Below are positions 34,322 through 43,193 of a stretch of 64,000 nucleotides of DNA, piece after piece. The notes beneath the pieces are model-generated. The model did not search any database, had not been told where the DNA came from, and saw only the letters and a list, made by a program, of their open reading frames with translations. The stretch is from assembly GCF_007713685.1 (NCBI RefSeq), contig NZ_VMRJ01000005.1, positions 310,001 to 374,000 on the forward strand. The letters are read 5' to 3'. Every line of letters starts with the position of its first letter. The stretch's first letter is position 1. Both the position numbers and the translations under genes were made by a program. The stretch comes from Hymenobacter setariae (GTDB lineage: Bacteria; Bacteroidota; Bacteroidia; Cytophagales; Hymenobacteraceae).

Positions 34322-36796
34322 ATGAAGCATCTTATACCCGCACTGGCGCTGCTAGTCGCCCCCGCCCTTGCCATGGCCCAAGATACCCAGTACCAGCAGC
34401 CGCCGGCCGCCATTCGCGACTTGCTGCTGGCGCCGCCTACGCCCCGCATCAGCCTATCGGGCGACGGGCGCACGATGGCCATTATGGCCGTGCAAGACTT
34501 CCCAACCATCGCCGAGCTATCGCAGCCCGAGCTGCGGCTGGCCGGCCTGCGCCTCAACCCGCGCACCAATGGCCCTAGCCGCGTGAGCTACGCCGTAGGC
34601 ATGCAGTTTAAGCAGCTGCCTGGCGGGGCCGAAAAGCCGGTGCAGGGCCTGCCTGCCCAGGCCCGCATCAGCAGCCCGAGCTGGTCGCCCGACAACCAGC
34701 ACGTAGCGTTTGCGCTCACGGTGCCAGCCGCTGATGGCAGCACCGGCCACGTGGAGCTGTGGGTGGCTGACGTGGCTACCAACTCAGCGCGCCGCCTGCT
34801 GGCCACGCCGCTCAACGACGTGTTTGGCTCCTCTTTCGAGTGGGTGTCGGATAGCCAGACGCTGCTGGCGCGCACCGTGCCCGCGGGCCGCGGCGCGGCC
34901 CCGGCCGCCGATGCCACGCCCACCGGTCCCGCCGTGCAGGAAACGGGCGGTGGCAAAAAATCGGGCGCCCGCACCTATCAAGATTTGCTGAGAAACCCCG
35001 CCGATGAGCGGTTATTTGAGTACTATGCCACCTCGCAGCTGGTGAAGGTGAAGCTGGCCGATGGCTCGGCGCAGCCCCTAGGGCAGCCCAGTGTGCTGCG
35101 CTCGGTGTCGCCCTCGCCCGACGGGCGCTACGTACTGGTGCGCACTGTGCACCGGCCGTTCTCCTACACGCTGCCCGTGAGCAGTTTCCCGCAGCGCATC
35201 GATGTGCTCGACCTAGGTAGCGGTGCGGTAGCCAAGGCGGTAGTTGACCTGCCGCTAGCCGACAACGTGCCCACCAACTTCGACGCCGTGCCCACCGGCC
35301 CGCGTGCCCACGACTGGCGTACCGATGCCCCGGCCACGCTCTACTATGCCGAGGCTCAGGATGGGGGTGACCCCAAAGTGAAAGCCACTGTGCGCGATAA
35401 AGTGTACCTACTGCCCGCGCCCTTCGACGGCCCGGCACAAGAGTTGGCCGCTCTGCCGCTGCGCTACGCCGGCATGACCTGGGGCACCGACCATCTGGCG
35501 CTGGTGGATGGTTACCGCTGGGCCGACCGCCACGAAACTACCTGGCAGCTTGACCCCGCCGCTCCCGGCCAAACGCTGAAAGTGCTGTTCGATGGCTCGT
35601 CGCAAGATACGTATCACAACCCTGGCGCGCCCTACACGCGCCGCAACGCGCAGGGCCGGCAAGTGCTTGCCCTAGGGCAGGGTGGGCAGGCCATCTACCT
35701 GTTTGGCCAAGGCGCGTCGCCCGAGGGCGACCGGCCGTTTGTGAACGAGCTGAACCTGAAAACCGAGAAAATCACCGAGCTCTGGCGTTCCGAAGCGCCT
35801 TACTATGAAGTGCCGGTAGCCCTGCTCGACGCCAAAAAAGGCACGCCTGAGTTGCTGACCCGCCGCGAGGCCATCGACCAGGTGCCCAACTACTACCTGG
35901 AGCCGCTCGCCAAGAAAGGCAAGCCGCTGGCCCTTACGCACTTTGCCAACCCGTACGCGGCTTTTGGTGGGAGCTTCCGTAAGCAAGTGCTGCACTACAA
36001 GCGCGCCGATGGCGTGGACCTCACCGCCAATCTCTACTTGCCGCCTAATTACAAGAAGTCCGATGGCCCGCTGCCCACGCTCATGGAGGCCTACCCCCGC
36101 GAGTTTAAAGACCAAGCCAACGCTGGCCAGGTAAGCGGCTCGCCCTATACCTTCACCCGCCTTAGCTGGGCCACGCCCGTGTACTGGGTTACGCAGGGCT
36201 ACGCTGTGCTGCAAGGTGCTACTGTGCCCATCGTGGGCGAAGGCACTGCCGAGCCCAACGACACTTATACCGAGCAGCTGGTAGCCAGCGCCAAGGCCGC
36301 CATCGACGAGGGCAAGCGCCTAGGGGTGGTTGACCCCAACCGCGTGGCCGTGATGGGCCACAGCTACGGCGCTTTCATGACGGCTAACCTGTTGGCACAC
36401 TCTAACTTGTTTAAGGCTGGTATTGCGCGCAGTGGGGCTTACAACCGCACGCTCACGCCCTACGGCTTCCAAGGTGAGGAGCGTACCTACTGGCAGGCTA
36501 AGAATGTGTACGATGCTATGTCGCCCTTCAACTTTGCTGATAAGGTAAAGACGCCCATTCTGCTCATTCACGGCGAGGCCGACAACAATTCGGGCACGTT
36601 CCCCATCCAGAGCGAGCGCTTTTACGCGGCCCTCAAGGGGCAGGGTGCCACGGTGCGCTACGTAGTGCTGCCCGCCGAGTCGCACAGCTACGCCGCCCGC
36701 GAAAACCTACTGCACATGCTCTGGGAAATGAACACCTGGCTCGACAAGTACGTGAAAAATCCAGTCGCGCCTGGCCTCACGGGTCGCGCTAACTAG
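34322..36796 (+). CDS. secreted S9-family serine peptidase (prolyl-oligopeptidase fold)
   Basis: The 824-residue protein has a signal peptide (MKHLIPALALLVAPALAMAQ), an N-terminal beta-propeller (PSWSPDNQHVAFAL and SVSPSPDGRYVLV blades) and a C-terminal alpha/beta hydrolase. The catalytic serine lies in VMGHSYGAFMTANLL near residue 681, the aspartate in LLIHGEADNNSG near 752 and the histidine in PAESHSYAAREN near 787. The closest relatives appear to be the glutamyl-endopeptidase-like (S9D) branch found widely in Bacteroidota. It should act on peptides in the periplasm or at the cell surface. It stands alone between two terminators. Confidence 0.92.
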   Translation: MKHLIPALALLVAPALAMAQDTQYQQPPAAIRDLLLAPPTPRISLSGDGRTMAIMAVQDFPTIAELSQPELRLAGLRLNPRTNGPSRVSYAVGMQFKQLPGGAEKPVQGLPAQARISSPSWSPDNQHVAFALTVPAADGSTGHVELWVADVATNSARRLLATPLNDVFGSSFEWVSDSQTLLARTVPAGRGAAPAADATPTGPAVQETGGGKKSGARTYQDLLRNPADERLFEYYATSQLVKVKLADGSAQPLGQPSVLRSVSPSPDGRYVLVRTVHRPFSYTLPVSSFPQRIDVLDLGSGAVAKAVVDLPLADNVPTNFDAVPTGPRAHDWRTDAPATLYYAEAQDGGDPKVKATVRDKVYLLPAPFDGPAQELAALPLRYAGMTWGTDHLALVDGYRWADRHETTWQLDPAAPGQTLKVLFDGSSQDTYHNPGAPYTRRNAQGRQVLALGQGGQAIYLFGQGASPEGDRPFVNELNLKTEKITELWRSEAPYYEVPVALLDAKKGTPELLTRREAIDQVPNYYLEPLAKKGKPLALTHFANPYAAFGGSFRKQVLHYKRADGVDLTANLYLPPNYKKSDGPLPTLMEAYPREFKDQANAGQVSGSPYTFTRLSWATPVYWVTQGYAVLQGATVPIVGEGTAEPNDTYTEQLVASAKAAIDEGKRLGVVDPNRVAVMGHSYGAFMTANLLAHSNLFKAGIARSGAYNRTLTPYGFQGEERTYWQAKNVYDAMSPFNFADKVKTPILLIHGEADNNSGTFPIQSERFYAALKGQGATVRYVVLPAESHSYAARENLLHMLWEMNTWLDKYVKNPVAPGLTGRAN

Positions 36797-36897
36797 GGGT
36801 ATTTTTTGCGGATTAATAGTCGGATTTTGAGGTTGTTAAATTAAAAGTAAGAGTAGCCACCGGTTGCTCGAAACATAACGGGTAGTACTGGTATCAT

Positions 36898-36925
36898 AAA
36901 AAGCCTGGGTCACCCCAGGCTTTTT
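36898..36925 (+). terminator. rho-independent terminator after the S9 peptidase
   Basis: AAAAAGCCTGGG pairs with CCCAGGCTTTTT around a 4-base loop. The remainder of the 343-base gap 36797-37139 shows no gene; it must hold the promoter of the OmpA gene, but I see no convincing consensus box. Confidence 0.92.
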
Positions 36926-37139
36926 TTATATCTATCAGAAACGATACTTATTTAAAGATTGGAATTTGCAGTTACTCAGAGGGTAGGCAAGGGGGCCAGC
37001 TTAATGGTGATGTGGACCTAGGTGGCAATTATGCGTTGAGTGCCTCGAAAAGGCAACCCTGCGTCGTGTTTTGCGCTACATAGCGTCATCTGGCTACTTG
37101 CCACGCACTTTCTTTCTCACCTTCCCAACTAATTTTTCT

Positions 37140-38657
37140 ATGCGAAAATTTTTTTCTCCTTCGCAGGCCATTCTACTCGGGGCGACTGCCCTAGTAAGTA
37201 ATGTGCTAGCACCCAGCGCTAACGCCCAGACGCCCGATAAGAAAACAGCCATTGGTGTCAACCTCAGCATGATGCAGTACCAGGGCAACCTGGGCGGCGA
37301 TTTTGGTAAGCTGCACACGCCCGTGCAGGTAGGAGTGGGGGCACACATCACGCGGTATTTGTCACCGACGTTCGACCTGAGCCTGCTAGGTAACTACCAG
37401 AACTATTACCACTACATTCAGGACGTAGCCCCCAACTACTATAATCTCACGGCCAAGACGGCCATGTTTGACCTAGGGCTGAAACTGAAGCTCAACAACG
37501 GTAAAATCCTCAAAGAAGACTTCTTCCTGCAGCCTTACCTGATGGGCGGCGGCGGCTTCTTCGTGGCCAATTCGTCGGGAAATTATACCACCGCTAGCGG
37601 CAATCCCTACAATCCTGTTGCCGGCTCGTTCTCCAACCAAGTGCGTCGGGCCGAGGTGTTTGGCTTAGCAGGCATTCGCTTCCGCGTGTCGCCGGCCCTG
37701 GCCATCGACGTGCAAACGTCGCAGCATTACCCCTTCACGGAGGGATTTGATAACCTAGGCGGCCCCAACAACAAGCTGAACGACCGGTTTCTGGTGCACT
37801 CGGTGGGCCTAACCCTAGCCCTAGGCAAAGCCAAAGACACCGATGGCGACGGCGTGCCCGACCGCAAAGACAAGTGCCCCGACACGCCGACTGGTGTGAA
37901 AGTAGACGAGAACGGCTGCCCGCTCGACACCGATGGCGACGGCGTAGCTGACTACCAAGACAAGTGCCCCGATGTGAAGGGCCTAGCCACTCTGCAAGGC
38001 TGCCCCGACGCTGATGGTGACGGTGTAGCGGATGCCGACGACAAGTGCCCCGGCACCCCCGCCGGCGTGAAAGTGGATGCCTCGGGCTGCCCGCTCGATA
38101 GCGATGGTGATGGCGTATCAGACGACAAAGACAAGTGCCCCGATACCCCAGCCGGTACGAAAGTGGATGCCAATGGCTGCCCCGAGAAGAAGGGTCCCAG
38201 CGACCAGACGCAGTACATCAACTTCGACTTCGACAAAGCCGAACCGCAACCATCGTCGGCCCCCAAGCTGGAGCAGATGGCGCAGATTATGAACGAGTAC
38301 CCCGACTACTCGCTCTCCATTGCCGGCCACGCCGACAACAAGGGCAGCGATGAGTACAACGTGCGCCTGAGCTACGAGCGCGCTGAGTCAGCTCGTAAGT
38401 ACCTGCTCGACAAAGGCGTTTCGGCCGACCGCATCGAAGCCCGTGGCTACGGTGAGGCCAAGCCTATTGCTGACAACAGCACCGAAGAAGGCCGCGCCCA
38501 AAACCGCCGCGTGGACTTCGACCCCTTCCTGACCGGCGAAACCAACCCTGCCGAGACCAAGTACGGCCCCGCGCCCGCCAAGCCGGCAGCTAAGGCTGTC
38601 CGCAAGTCTACTAAGAAGAAGCGTACCCGCAAGGCCACCTCGGCCAAGCGTAAGTAG
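37140..38657 (+). CDS. OmpA-family outer-membrane protein with thrombospondin type 3 repeats and a lysine-rich tail
   Basis: The 505-residue protein has a signal peptide (AILLGATALVSNVLAPSANAQ), an N-terminal eight-stranded beta-barrel (about residues 30-230), and four calcium-binding TSP3 repeats (about 233-350) of the form DTDGDGVPDRKDKCPDTP. A peptidoglycan-binding OmpA domain (about 357-465) follows, with SIAGHADNKGSDEYNVRLS and GYGEAKPIADNSTEEGRAQNRR. It anchors the outer membrane to the cell wall. Unusually, the last 30 residues form a strongly basic tail (AAKAVRKSTKKKRTRKATSA) like a histone H1 end. The gene is monocistronic. Confidence 0.95.
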   Translation: MRKFFSPSQAILLGATALVSNVLAPSANAQTPDKKTAIGVNLSMMQYQGNLGGDFGKLHTPVQVGVGAHITRYLSPTFDLSLLGNYQNYYHYIQDVAPNYYNLTAKTAMFDLGLKLKLNNGKILKEDFFLQPYLMGGGGFFVANSSGNYTTASGNPYNPVAGSFSNQVRRAEVFGLAGIRFRVSPALAIDVQTSQHYPFTEGFDNLGGPNNKLNDRFLVHSVGLTLALGKAKDTDGDGVPDRKDKCPDTPTGVKVDENGCPLDTDGDGVADYQDKCPDVKGLATLQGCPDADGDGVADADDKCPGTPAGVKVDASGCPLDSDGDGVSDDKDKCPDTPAGTKVDANGCPEKKGPSDQTQYINFDFDKAEPQPSSAPKLEQMAQIMNEYPDYSLSIAGHADNKGSDEYNVRLSYERAESARKYLLDKGVSADRIEARGYGEAKPIADNSTEEGRAQNRRVDFDPFLTGETNPAETKYGPAPAKPAAKAVRKSTKKKRTRKATSAKRK

Positions 38658-38680
38658 GCACCCTAGGTAGCTAGGAGTAC

Positions 38681-38718
38681 AAAAAAGCGGCCGCAACAGA
38701 TGTTGCGGCCGCTTTTTT
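38681..38718 (+). terminator. rho-independent terminator after the OmpA gene
   Basis: AAAAAAGCGGCCGCAACA pairs with TGTTGCGGCCGCTTTTTT; the loop is very short (AGAT if the terminal pairs are left open). Confidence 0.92.
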
Positions 38719-38738
38719 GCGTGAATCACTACCGTATT

Positions 38739-38855
38739 ACCCTACCCCCGGCCCCTCCCCTCCGGGAGAGGGGAGCCTGACGATTAACTACGCCTGCCAA
38801 AATTTGCTTGCGGTCGGCTCCCCTCTCCCGGAGGGGAGGGGCCGGGGGTGGGGTA
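38739..38855. repeat. GC-rich palindromic repeat, copy 1 of 3
   Basis: The left arm ends CCCTCCGGGAGAGGGGAGCC and the right arm is its reverse complement continuing into GGGGCCGGGGGTGGGGTA; the arms are about 39 bases and the loop about 38. There is no T-run. It sits between the 3' ends of the OmpA gene (plus) and the GH3 gene (minus). Two more copies, at 52841 and 61712, share the arms but not the loop. Confidence 0.95.
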
Positions 38856-38892
38856 GCACGGCCGACGAGTAATTAAGACACGAGCCTATGAC

Positions 38893-41205
38893 TTACTTCG
38901 TTAGCGTAAAGCTCACTTTCTGCACGTCGCGCGAGTTGCCACCGGTCATGGCCTCAAACTCGCCGGGTTCGGATACCCACTTCAGGTCGTCGTTGTAGAA
39001 CCTCAGGTCGTTGTCGGCGACGTGGAAGGTTACTTGGCGGCTTTCACCTGCTTTAAGCAAGATTTTCTGGAATCCTTTTAGCTCCTGCACTGGGCGGGTG
39101 CTGCTGCCCACTACATCGCGCAGGTAGAATTGTACAACTTCTTCGCCATCGCGTTGGCCGCTGTTTTTCACTGTCACGGTCACGTCGAGACCTTGGCCGG
39201 GGGCAATGCTGGTTTTGCTAACGGTGGGTTTAGAATAGGTGAACGTGCTATAGCTCAGGCCAAAGCCGAAGGGATAAAGCGGGTCGTTGGGTGCGTCGAG
39301 GTAGCGCGACTTGTACTTATCGAGCAGCACGCCTGCGTAGGGGCGGCCGGTGCTTTTGTGGTTGTAGTAAATCGGCACCTGGCCCACCGACCTAGGGAAA
39401 GTCATGGTGATTTTGCCGGCGGGGTTATATACCCCAAATAGCACATCGGCCACTGCGTTGCCAGCCTGAGTGCCACCAAACCACGTTTCTAGGATGGCCG
39501 AGGCATTGTCATTCTCCCAAGGCAGCGTGAGCGGGCGGCCGTTGCAGAGTACTACTACGAGCGGCTTGCCGGTAGCTTTCAAAGCTTTGAGTAGGTCGAG
39601 CTGGCGGCCGGGTAGGCCTAGGTCGGCGCGACTAGCGGCTTCGCCGGTCATGCCCTGGCTTTCGCCTACCACGGCTACTACTACTTCGGCTTTTTGAGCG
39701 GCTGCTACGGCTTCGGCTATCTGGGCATCAGCCGGGCGCGGGTCAATGTTGAGTTGGCCGCCGTGCTCGTTAAGGCGCTTGATGAGTTGGTCGTCCTCGG
39801 TCACGTTGGCCCCGTGGGTGTAGGTCACGCGGACGGTTGAGCCGGCCACATTCTTGATACCTTGTAAGATAGAAATGGCCTGCTTGCCATCGCCAGCGCC
39901 GCTCCAGCTGCCTATCATGTCCATAGGGCGGTCGGCCAGCGGGCCCACTACCGCAATGTTAGCGGTGTTTTTTAGGGGCAGAGTCTGGTTTTCATTCTTG
40001 AGCAGCACTAGGCTGCGGCGGGCAATGTCGCGAGACGCCTGCACGAAAGCCGGCTGCATGAGCACCTGCTTGGCGCGGGCCTCGCTCACGCCCCGGTAGG
40101 GGTCTTGGAAGAGACCTAGGCGGTACTTGGCCTCTAGCACGCGACGGCAGGCGGCGTCCACGTCGGCCTGCTTCACAGTGCCTTCCTTGAGGTTCTTCGC
40201 TAGGTTGTTGAGAAAAATCTCGCCTACCATGTCCATGTCGATGCCGGCGTTCAGGGCCAGCTCCGACACCTTTTTATCGTCGCCTAGGCCGTGGGCGCTC
40301 AGCTCATTAATGGCCGTGTAGTCGGTGGCCACGAAGCCTAGGAAGCCCCACTGCCTGCGCAACAAGTCGGTCATCAGCCACTTATTGGCGGTGGCCGGAA
40401 TGCCGTTAATGTCATTAAACGACGACATGACCGAGCCCACGCCCGCATCAATGGCAGCTTTGTAGGGCGGCAAGTACTCGTTGTACATGCGCTGGCGGCT
40501 CATATCGGTGGTGTTGTAGTCGCGGCCGGCCTCGGCGGCGCCATAGAGGGCGAAGTGCTTGAGGCAGGCCATCACGTTATCGGGCCGGGTCATGTCATTG
40601 GTGGGGCCTTGGTAGCCGTGCACCATAGCCCGCGCTATTTGCGACCCTAGGTAGGGGTCTTCGCCCGCACCTTCGGCCACGCGGCCCCAGCGCGGGTCGC
40701 GCGCAATGTCCACCATAGGCGAGTATACCCAGTTGATGCCATCGGCCGCTGCCTCCTGGCCCGCGATGTGGGCGCCGCGCTCGATGGCGGGCATGTCCCA
40801 GGTGGCCGCCAGCCCCAGCGGAATCGGCAGAATGGTACGGTGCCCGTGGATAACATCAAAGCCCAAGATGAGTGGAATGTGCAGGCGCGTCTGCTTCACG
40901 GCCATTTCTTGGAGCTTGCGCGCCGCCACGGGCGTGAAGGTGTTGAGCACACCGCCCACCAGGCCCTTGGCAATCTTAGCATCTACGCCCTCGCTCACCA
41001 CCGGCCCCGTCACTGTAAAGCCCACCGACACGAGGTTGAGCTGACCGATTTTTTCCTCCGGCGTCATTTGCTGCATCAGCTTGCTGATGAACTGCTGCAT
41101 CTTGGCGTCGGGTGGGGGCAGGGGCGTGTTTTGGGCTGAGGCGAGCAGGCTGGCTATGCTTAGTGCCAGCAGCGTAGCGCGGAAGAGAGATTTTCGGTGT
41201 TGCAT
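38893..41205 (-). CDS. bglX: glycoside hydrolase family 3 beta-glucosidase
   Basis: The 770-residue exported enzyme has a signal peptide (ATLLALSIASLLASAQ) and the three-part BglX layout. The N-terminal TIM barrel has MTPEEKIGQLNL and the nucleophile aspartate in FVATDYTAI near residue 294. The middle alpha/beta sandwich shows VVAVVGESQGMTGEAASRADL, and a fibronectin III-like domain ends the chain (PGQGLDVTVTVKNSGQRDGEEVVQFYL). It removes terminal beta-linked glucose from oligosaccharides in the periplasm. It lies downstream of the GH144 and GH43 genes on the same strand, across a 243-base gap, so it may be cotranscribed or have its own promoter. Together with GH144, a sophorooligosaccharide substrate is plausible. 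Confidence 0.94.
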   Translation of the reverse strand: MQHRKSLFRATLLALSIASLLASAQNTPLPPPDAKMQQFISKLMQQMTPEEKIGQLNLVSVGFTVTGPVVSEGVDAKIAKGLVGGVLNTFTPVAARKLQEMAVKQTRLHIPLILGFDVIHGHRTILPIPLGLAATWDMPAIERGAHIAGQEAAADGINWVYSPMVDIARDPRWGRVAEGAGEDPYLGSQIARAMVHGYQGPTNDMTRPDNVMACLKHFALYGAAEAGRDYNTTDMSRQRMYNEYLPPYKAAIDAGVGSVMSSFNDINGIPATANKWLMTDLLRRQWGFLGFVATDYTAINELSAHGLGDDKKVSELALNAGIDMDMVGEIFLNNLAKNLKEGTVKQADVDAACRRVLEAKYRLGLFQDPYRGVSEARAKQVLMQPAFVQASRDIARRSLVLLKNENQTLPLKNTANIAVVGPLADRPMDMIGSWSGAGDGKQAISILQGIKNVAGSTVRVTYTHGANVTEDDQLIKRLNEHGGQLNIDPRPADAQIAEAVAAAQKAEVVVAVVGESQGMTGEAASRADLGLPGRQLDLLKALKATGKPLVVVLCNGRPLTLPWENDNASAILETWFGGTQAGNAVADVLFGVYNPAGKITMTFPRSVGQVPIYYNHKSTGRPYAGVLLDKYKSRYLDAPNDPLYPFGFGLSYSTFTYSKPTVSKTSIAPGQGLDVTVTVKNSGQRDGEEVVQFYLRDVVGSSTRPVQELKGFQKILLKAGESRQVTFHVADNDLRFYNDDLKWVSEPGEFEAMTGGNSRDVQKVSFTLTK

Positions 41206-41448
41206 AAATAGGTTGGGTAGGAGGGCGGAGGCGGAAAGGTAGGCCAGCCTTCGAGCCCGAAAAAATTGCAGTAGGCAGTTGAAAAGTTAGTTTAGAGCTA
41301 GCTAAGGCCGTTTTTGGCTGCCAAGTGTGTGTCGTAAATGCAAGCTTGGCTTAGGTGGTAAGCGCTGCTGCCCCGTAGCGCTAGCGTTGCGTGTGCTGTA
41401 GCCGCCTGCCCGCAATAACACCTGACCTAGGCGGCTTTCAGCAAAAAA

Positions 41449-43191
41449 TTATTCAACTTGCTGCACGGGCGTGCGGCTAGAAATGCCGTTTTCATTAAAG
41501 GCTTCGATGGTGAAATAATACGTGCGGTCTTTGTCCATGCCTTTGAAGTAGTAGTCGTTGGCGCCCAGCACCATGGCGCAGCTATAGAGCTTGTCGGGCG
41601 CTAGCCCGATGTGAATATTATAGCCCGTGGCCGCGTCGTTGGGCACCCACCGCAGCCAGGCGCTACGCTTATCGGCAGCGGTGCGCAGCACCACAAACTC
41701 GTTGACGGGCTGAGGCTTGACGCCACTACCTAGGCCAAACACTCGCAGGCCGCTAAGGGCAAACTTGCCGGTGGGCATGTGGCAGTTTTCGAGCTTGAGG
41801 TAGCGCGTGCGCAGCGGCGTTTTTAGCTCGATGTAGTCGTGCGGTACGTCGGTGCGGTTCTGGCTTTTATCTGCCAGCAGCTGCCAGGTTTTGCCGTCGA
41901 GCGAGTGGTACAGCCGGTACTGGTGGTACAGCCCCGGCTGCTTACCCAAGAAAGCGGGGTTCACGTCTTGGTCGGCGTAGTTGAGCTGCACGGCCCGCAC
42001 GGTGCACATGGCCCCTAGGTCGGTTTGGAAGTATTCGCCGGGGTTGGCCGTGGCGGCGCTCCAGTAGGTTTTGATGCTCTCATCCACGGCTAGGTTGGGC
42101 GCGTAGCTGCCGAGCGTGCTCGATGCCTGCACCGGTTTGTTGTAGTTCAGCAGCATCCAGCCCGTAAATTGACTTTGCAGGTGGTCGGCCGGGCCAGTGG
42201 GCAGGTAGTGCGGGTAGTCGCCAAAATCGGTGTTGCAGTAGAGCGTGCCCGCCGCGTCGAAGCCCGCCGGCCACAGACCTAGGCGGCGCTCGAAGTTGTT
42301 TTTCACGTTGACCACCATTGTGGAGACGTGCCACCAGCTGCCCCACTTGTCCTGAAAGGTATTGCCGTGGCCCGCGCCCCGCGCAAAGCCACCCGGCTTC
42401 CAGGTAAAGGGGTTGTGCGGCTGCGGCACAAAGGGCCCTAGCGGCCGGTCGGCCACCTGCACGCCGTCGGCGTAGCCACTAAATTCGGTGCCCGGCGCGC
42501 CGTATTGGAGGTAGTATTTGCCGGCGTACTTGGTCATCCAGGCACCTTCCATAAAAGGATTGAGGAAGGTGTTATCCAAGTATTCGCCAAAGCGCTGCCA
42601 CCCAAATTGTGCGTCGTTGAGCTTTAACAACGGCGTGGGCTGCCCTAGGGGCTGGTAGGTTTTGCGGCTGAGCTGCACGCCGTAGAGCGGAAACTCGTTG
42701 GAGCTGCCGTAGTAGAGGTACAGTCGGCCATCATCGTCCAGAAACAGGTCGGGGTCCCAGGCCGCCACTGGAAACGGGTCCACGGCTTTCTCCCACTTGT
42801 TGGCCTTGGGGTCGGTGCTGCGCCACAGCGCAAAATTGGCCTGGGCGCTGGACCCGATGACAAGCAGCGTATCGCCCACCGCCCGCACGGCCGGCGCGCA
42901 CAGGTCGTCGAGCACTGTGTTTTCGGGCTTCAAAAATGAGCGCGCTAGAAAGTGCCAATTGCTCAGGTCGTCGCTCCACCAGTAGCCCTTTTGGTTGGTC
43001 GAAAACAGGTAGTACGTGCCCTTAAACAGCGTAATGACCGGGTCGGCCGTAGCGCGGTGTCGCCCCGCCGTCGAAAACCGTTCGAATGGCGTGTAGCCGT
43101 AGTCGAGGTTGAGCGGGTTGCAGTAAGTGGGGCGGGGGTGAGGCTGCGCGAAGGCCAGCGCGGGCAAAAGCAGCAGGCAGAGAAAACGCAT
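41449..43191 (-). CDS. glycoside hydrolase family 43 with discoidin (F5/8C) and fibronectin III modules
   Basis: The 580-residue secreted protein begins with a signal peptide (LLLLPALAFAQ). A five-bladed GH43 propeller (about residues 20-330) follows, with candidate catalytic residues Asp50 in TADPVITL, Asp in AAWDPDLFLDDDG (145-153) and Glu215 in PFMEGAWMTKY. Next come an F5/8 type C carbohydrate-binding module (about 350-480, SSTLGSYAPNLAVDESIKTYW) and a C-terminal fibronectin III domain. The exact activity is not predictable; GH43 covers arabinosidases, xylosidases and galactosidases. It starts two bases after the GH144 stop, so translation is probably coupled. Confidence 0.9.
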   Translation of the reverse strand: MRFLCLLLLPALAFAQPHPRPTYCNPLNLDYGYTPFERFSTAGRHRATADPVITLFKGTYYLFSTNQKGYWWSDDLSNWHFLARSFLKPENTVLDDLCAPAVRAVGDTLLVIGSSAQANFALWRSTDPKANKWEKAVDPFPVAAWDPDLFLDDDGRLYLYYGSSNEFPLYGVQLSRKTYQPLGQPTPLLKLNDAQFGWQRFGEYLDNTFLNPFMEGAWMTKYAGKYYLQYGAPGTEFSGYADGVQVADRPLGPFVPQPHNPFTWKPGGFARGAGHGNTFQDKWGSWWHVSTMVVNVKNNFERRLGLWPAGFDAAGTLYCNTDFGDYPHYLPTGPADHLQSQFTGWMLLNYNKPVQASSTLGSYAPNLAVDESIKTYWSAATANPGEYFQTDLGAMCTVRAVQLNYADQDVNPAFLGKQPGLYHQYRLYHSLDGKTWQLLADKSQNRTDVPHDYIELKTPLRTRYLKLENCHMPTGKFALSGLRVFGLGSGVKPQPVNEFVVLRTAADKRSAWLRWVPNDAATGYNIHIGLAPDKLYSCAMVLGANDYYFKGMDKDRTYYFTIEAFNENGISSRTPVQQVE

Positions 43192-43193
43192 GG

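Noticed and set aside
38739..38855. GC-rich palindrome as a rho-independent terminator
   Set aside because: There is no T-run after either arm, the loop is long, and a proper terminator for the OmpA gene already lies at 38681-38718.
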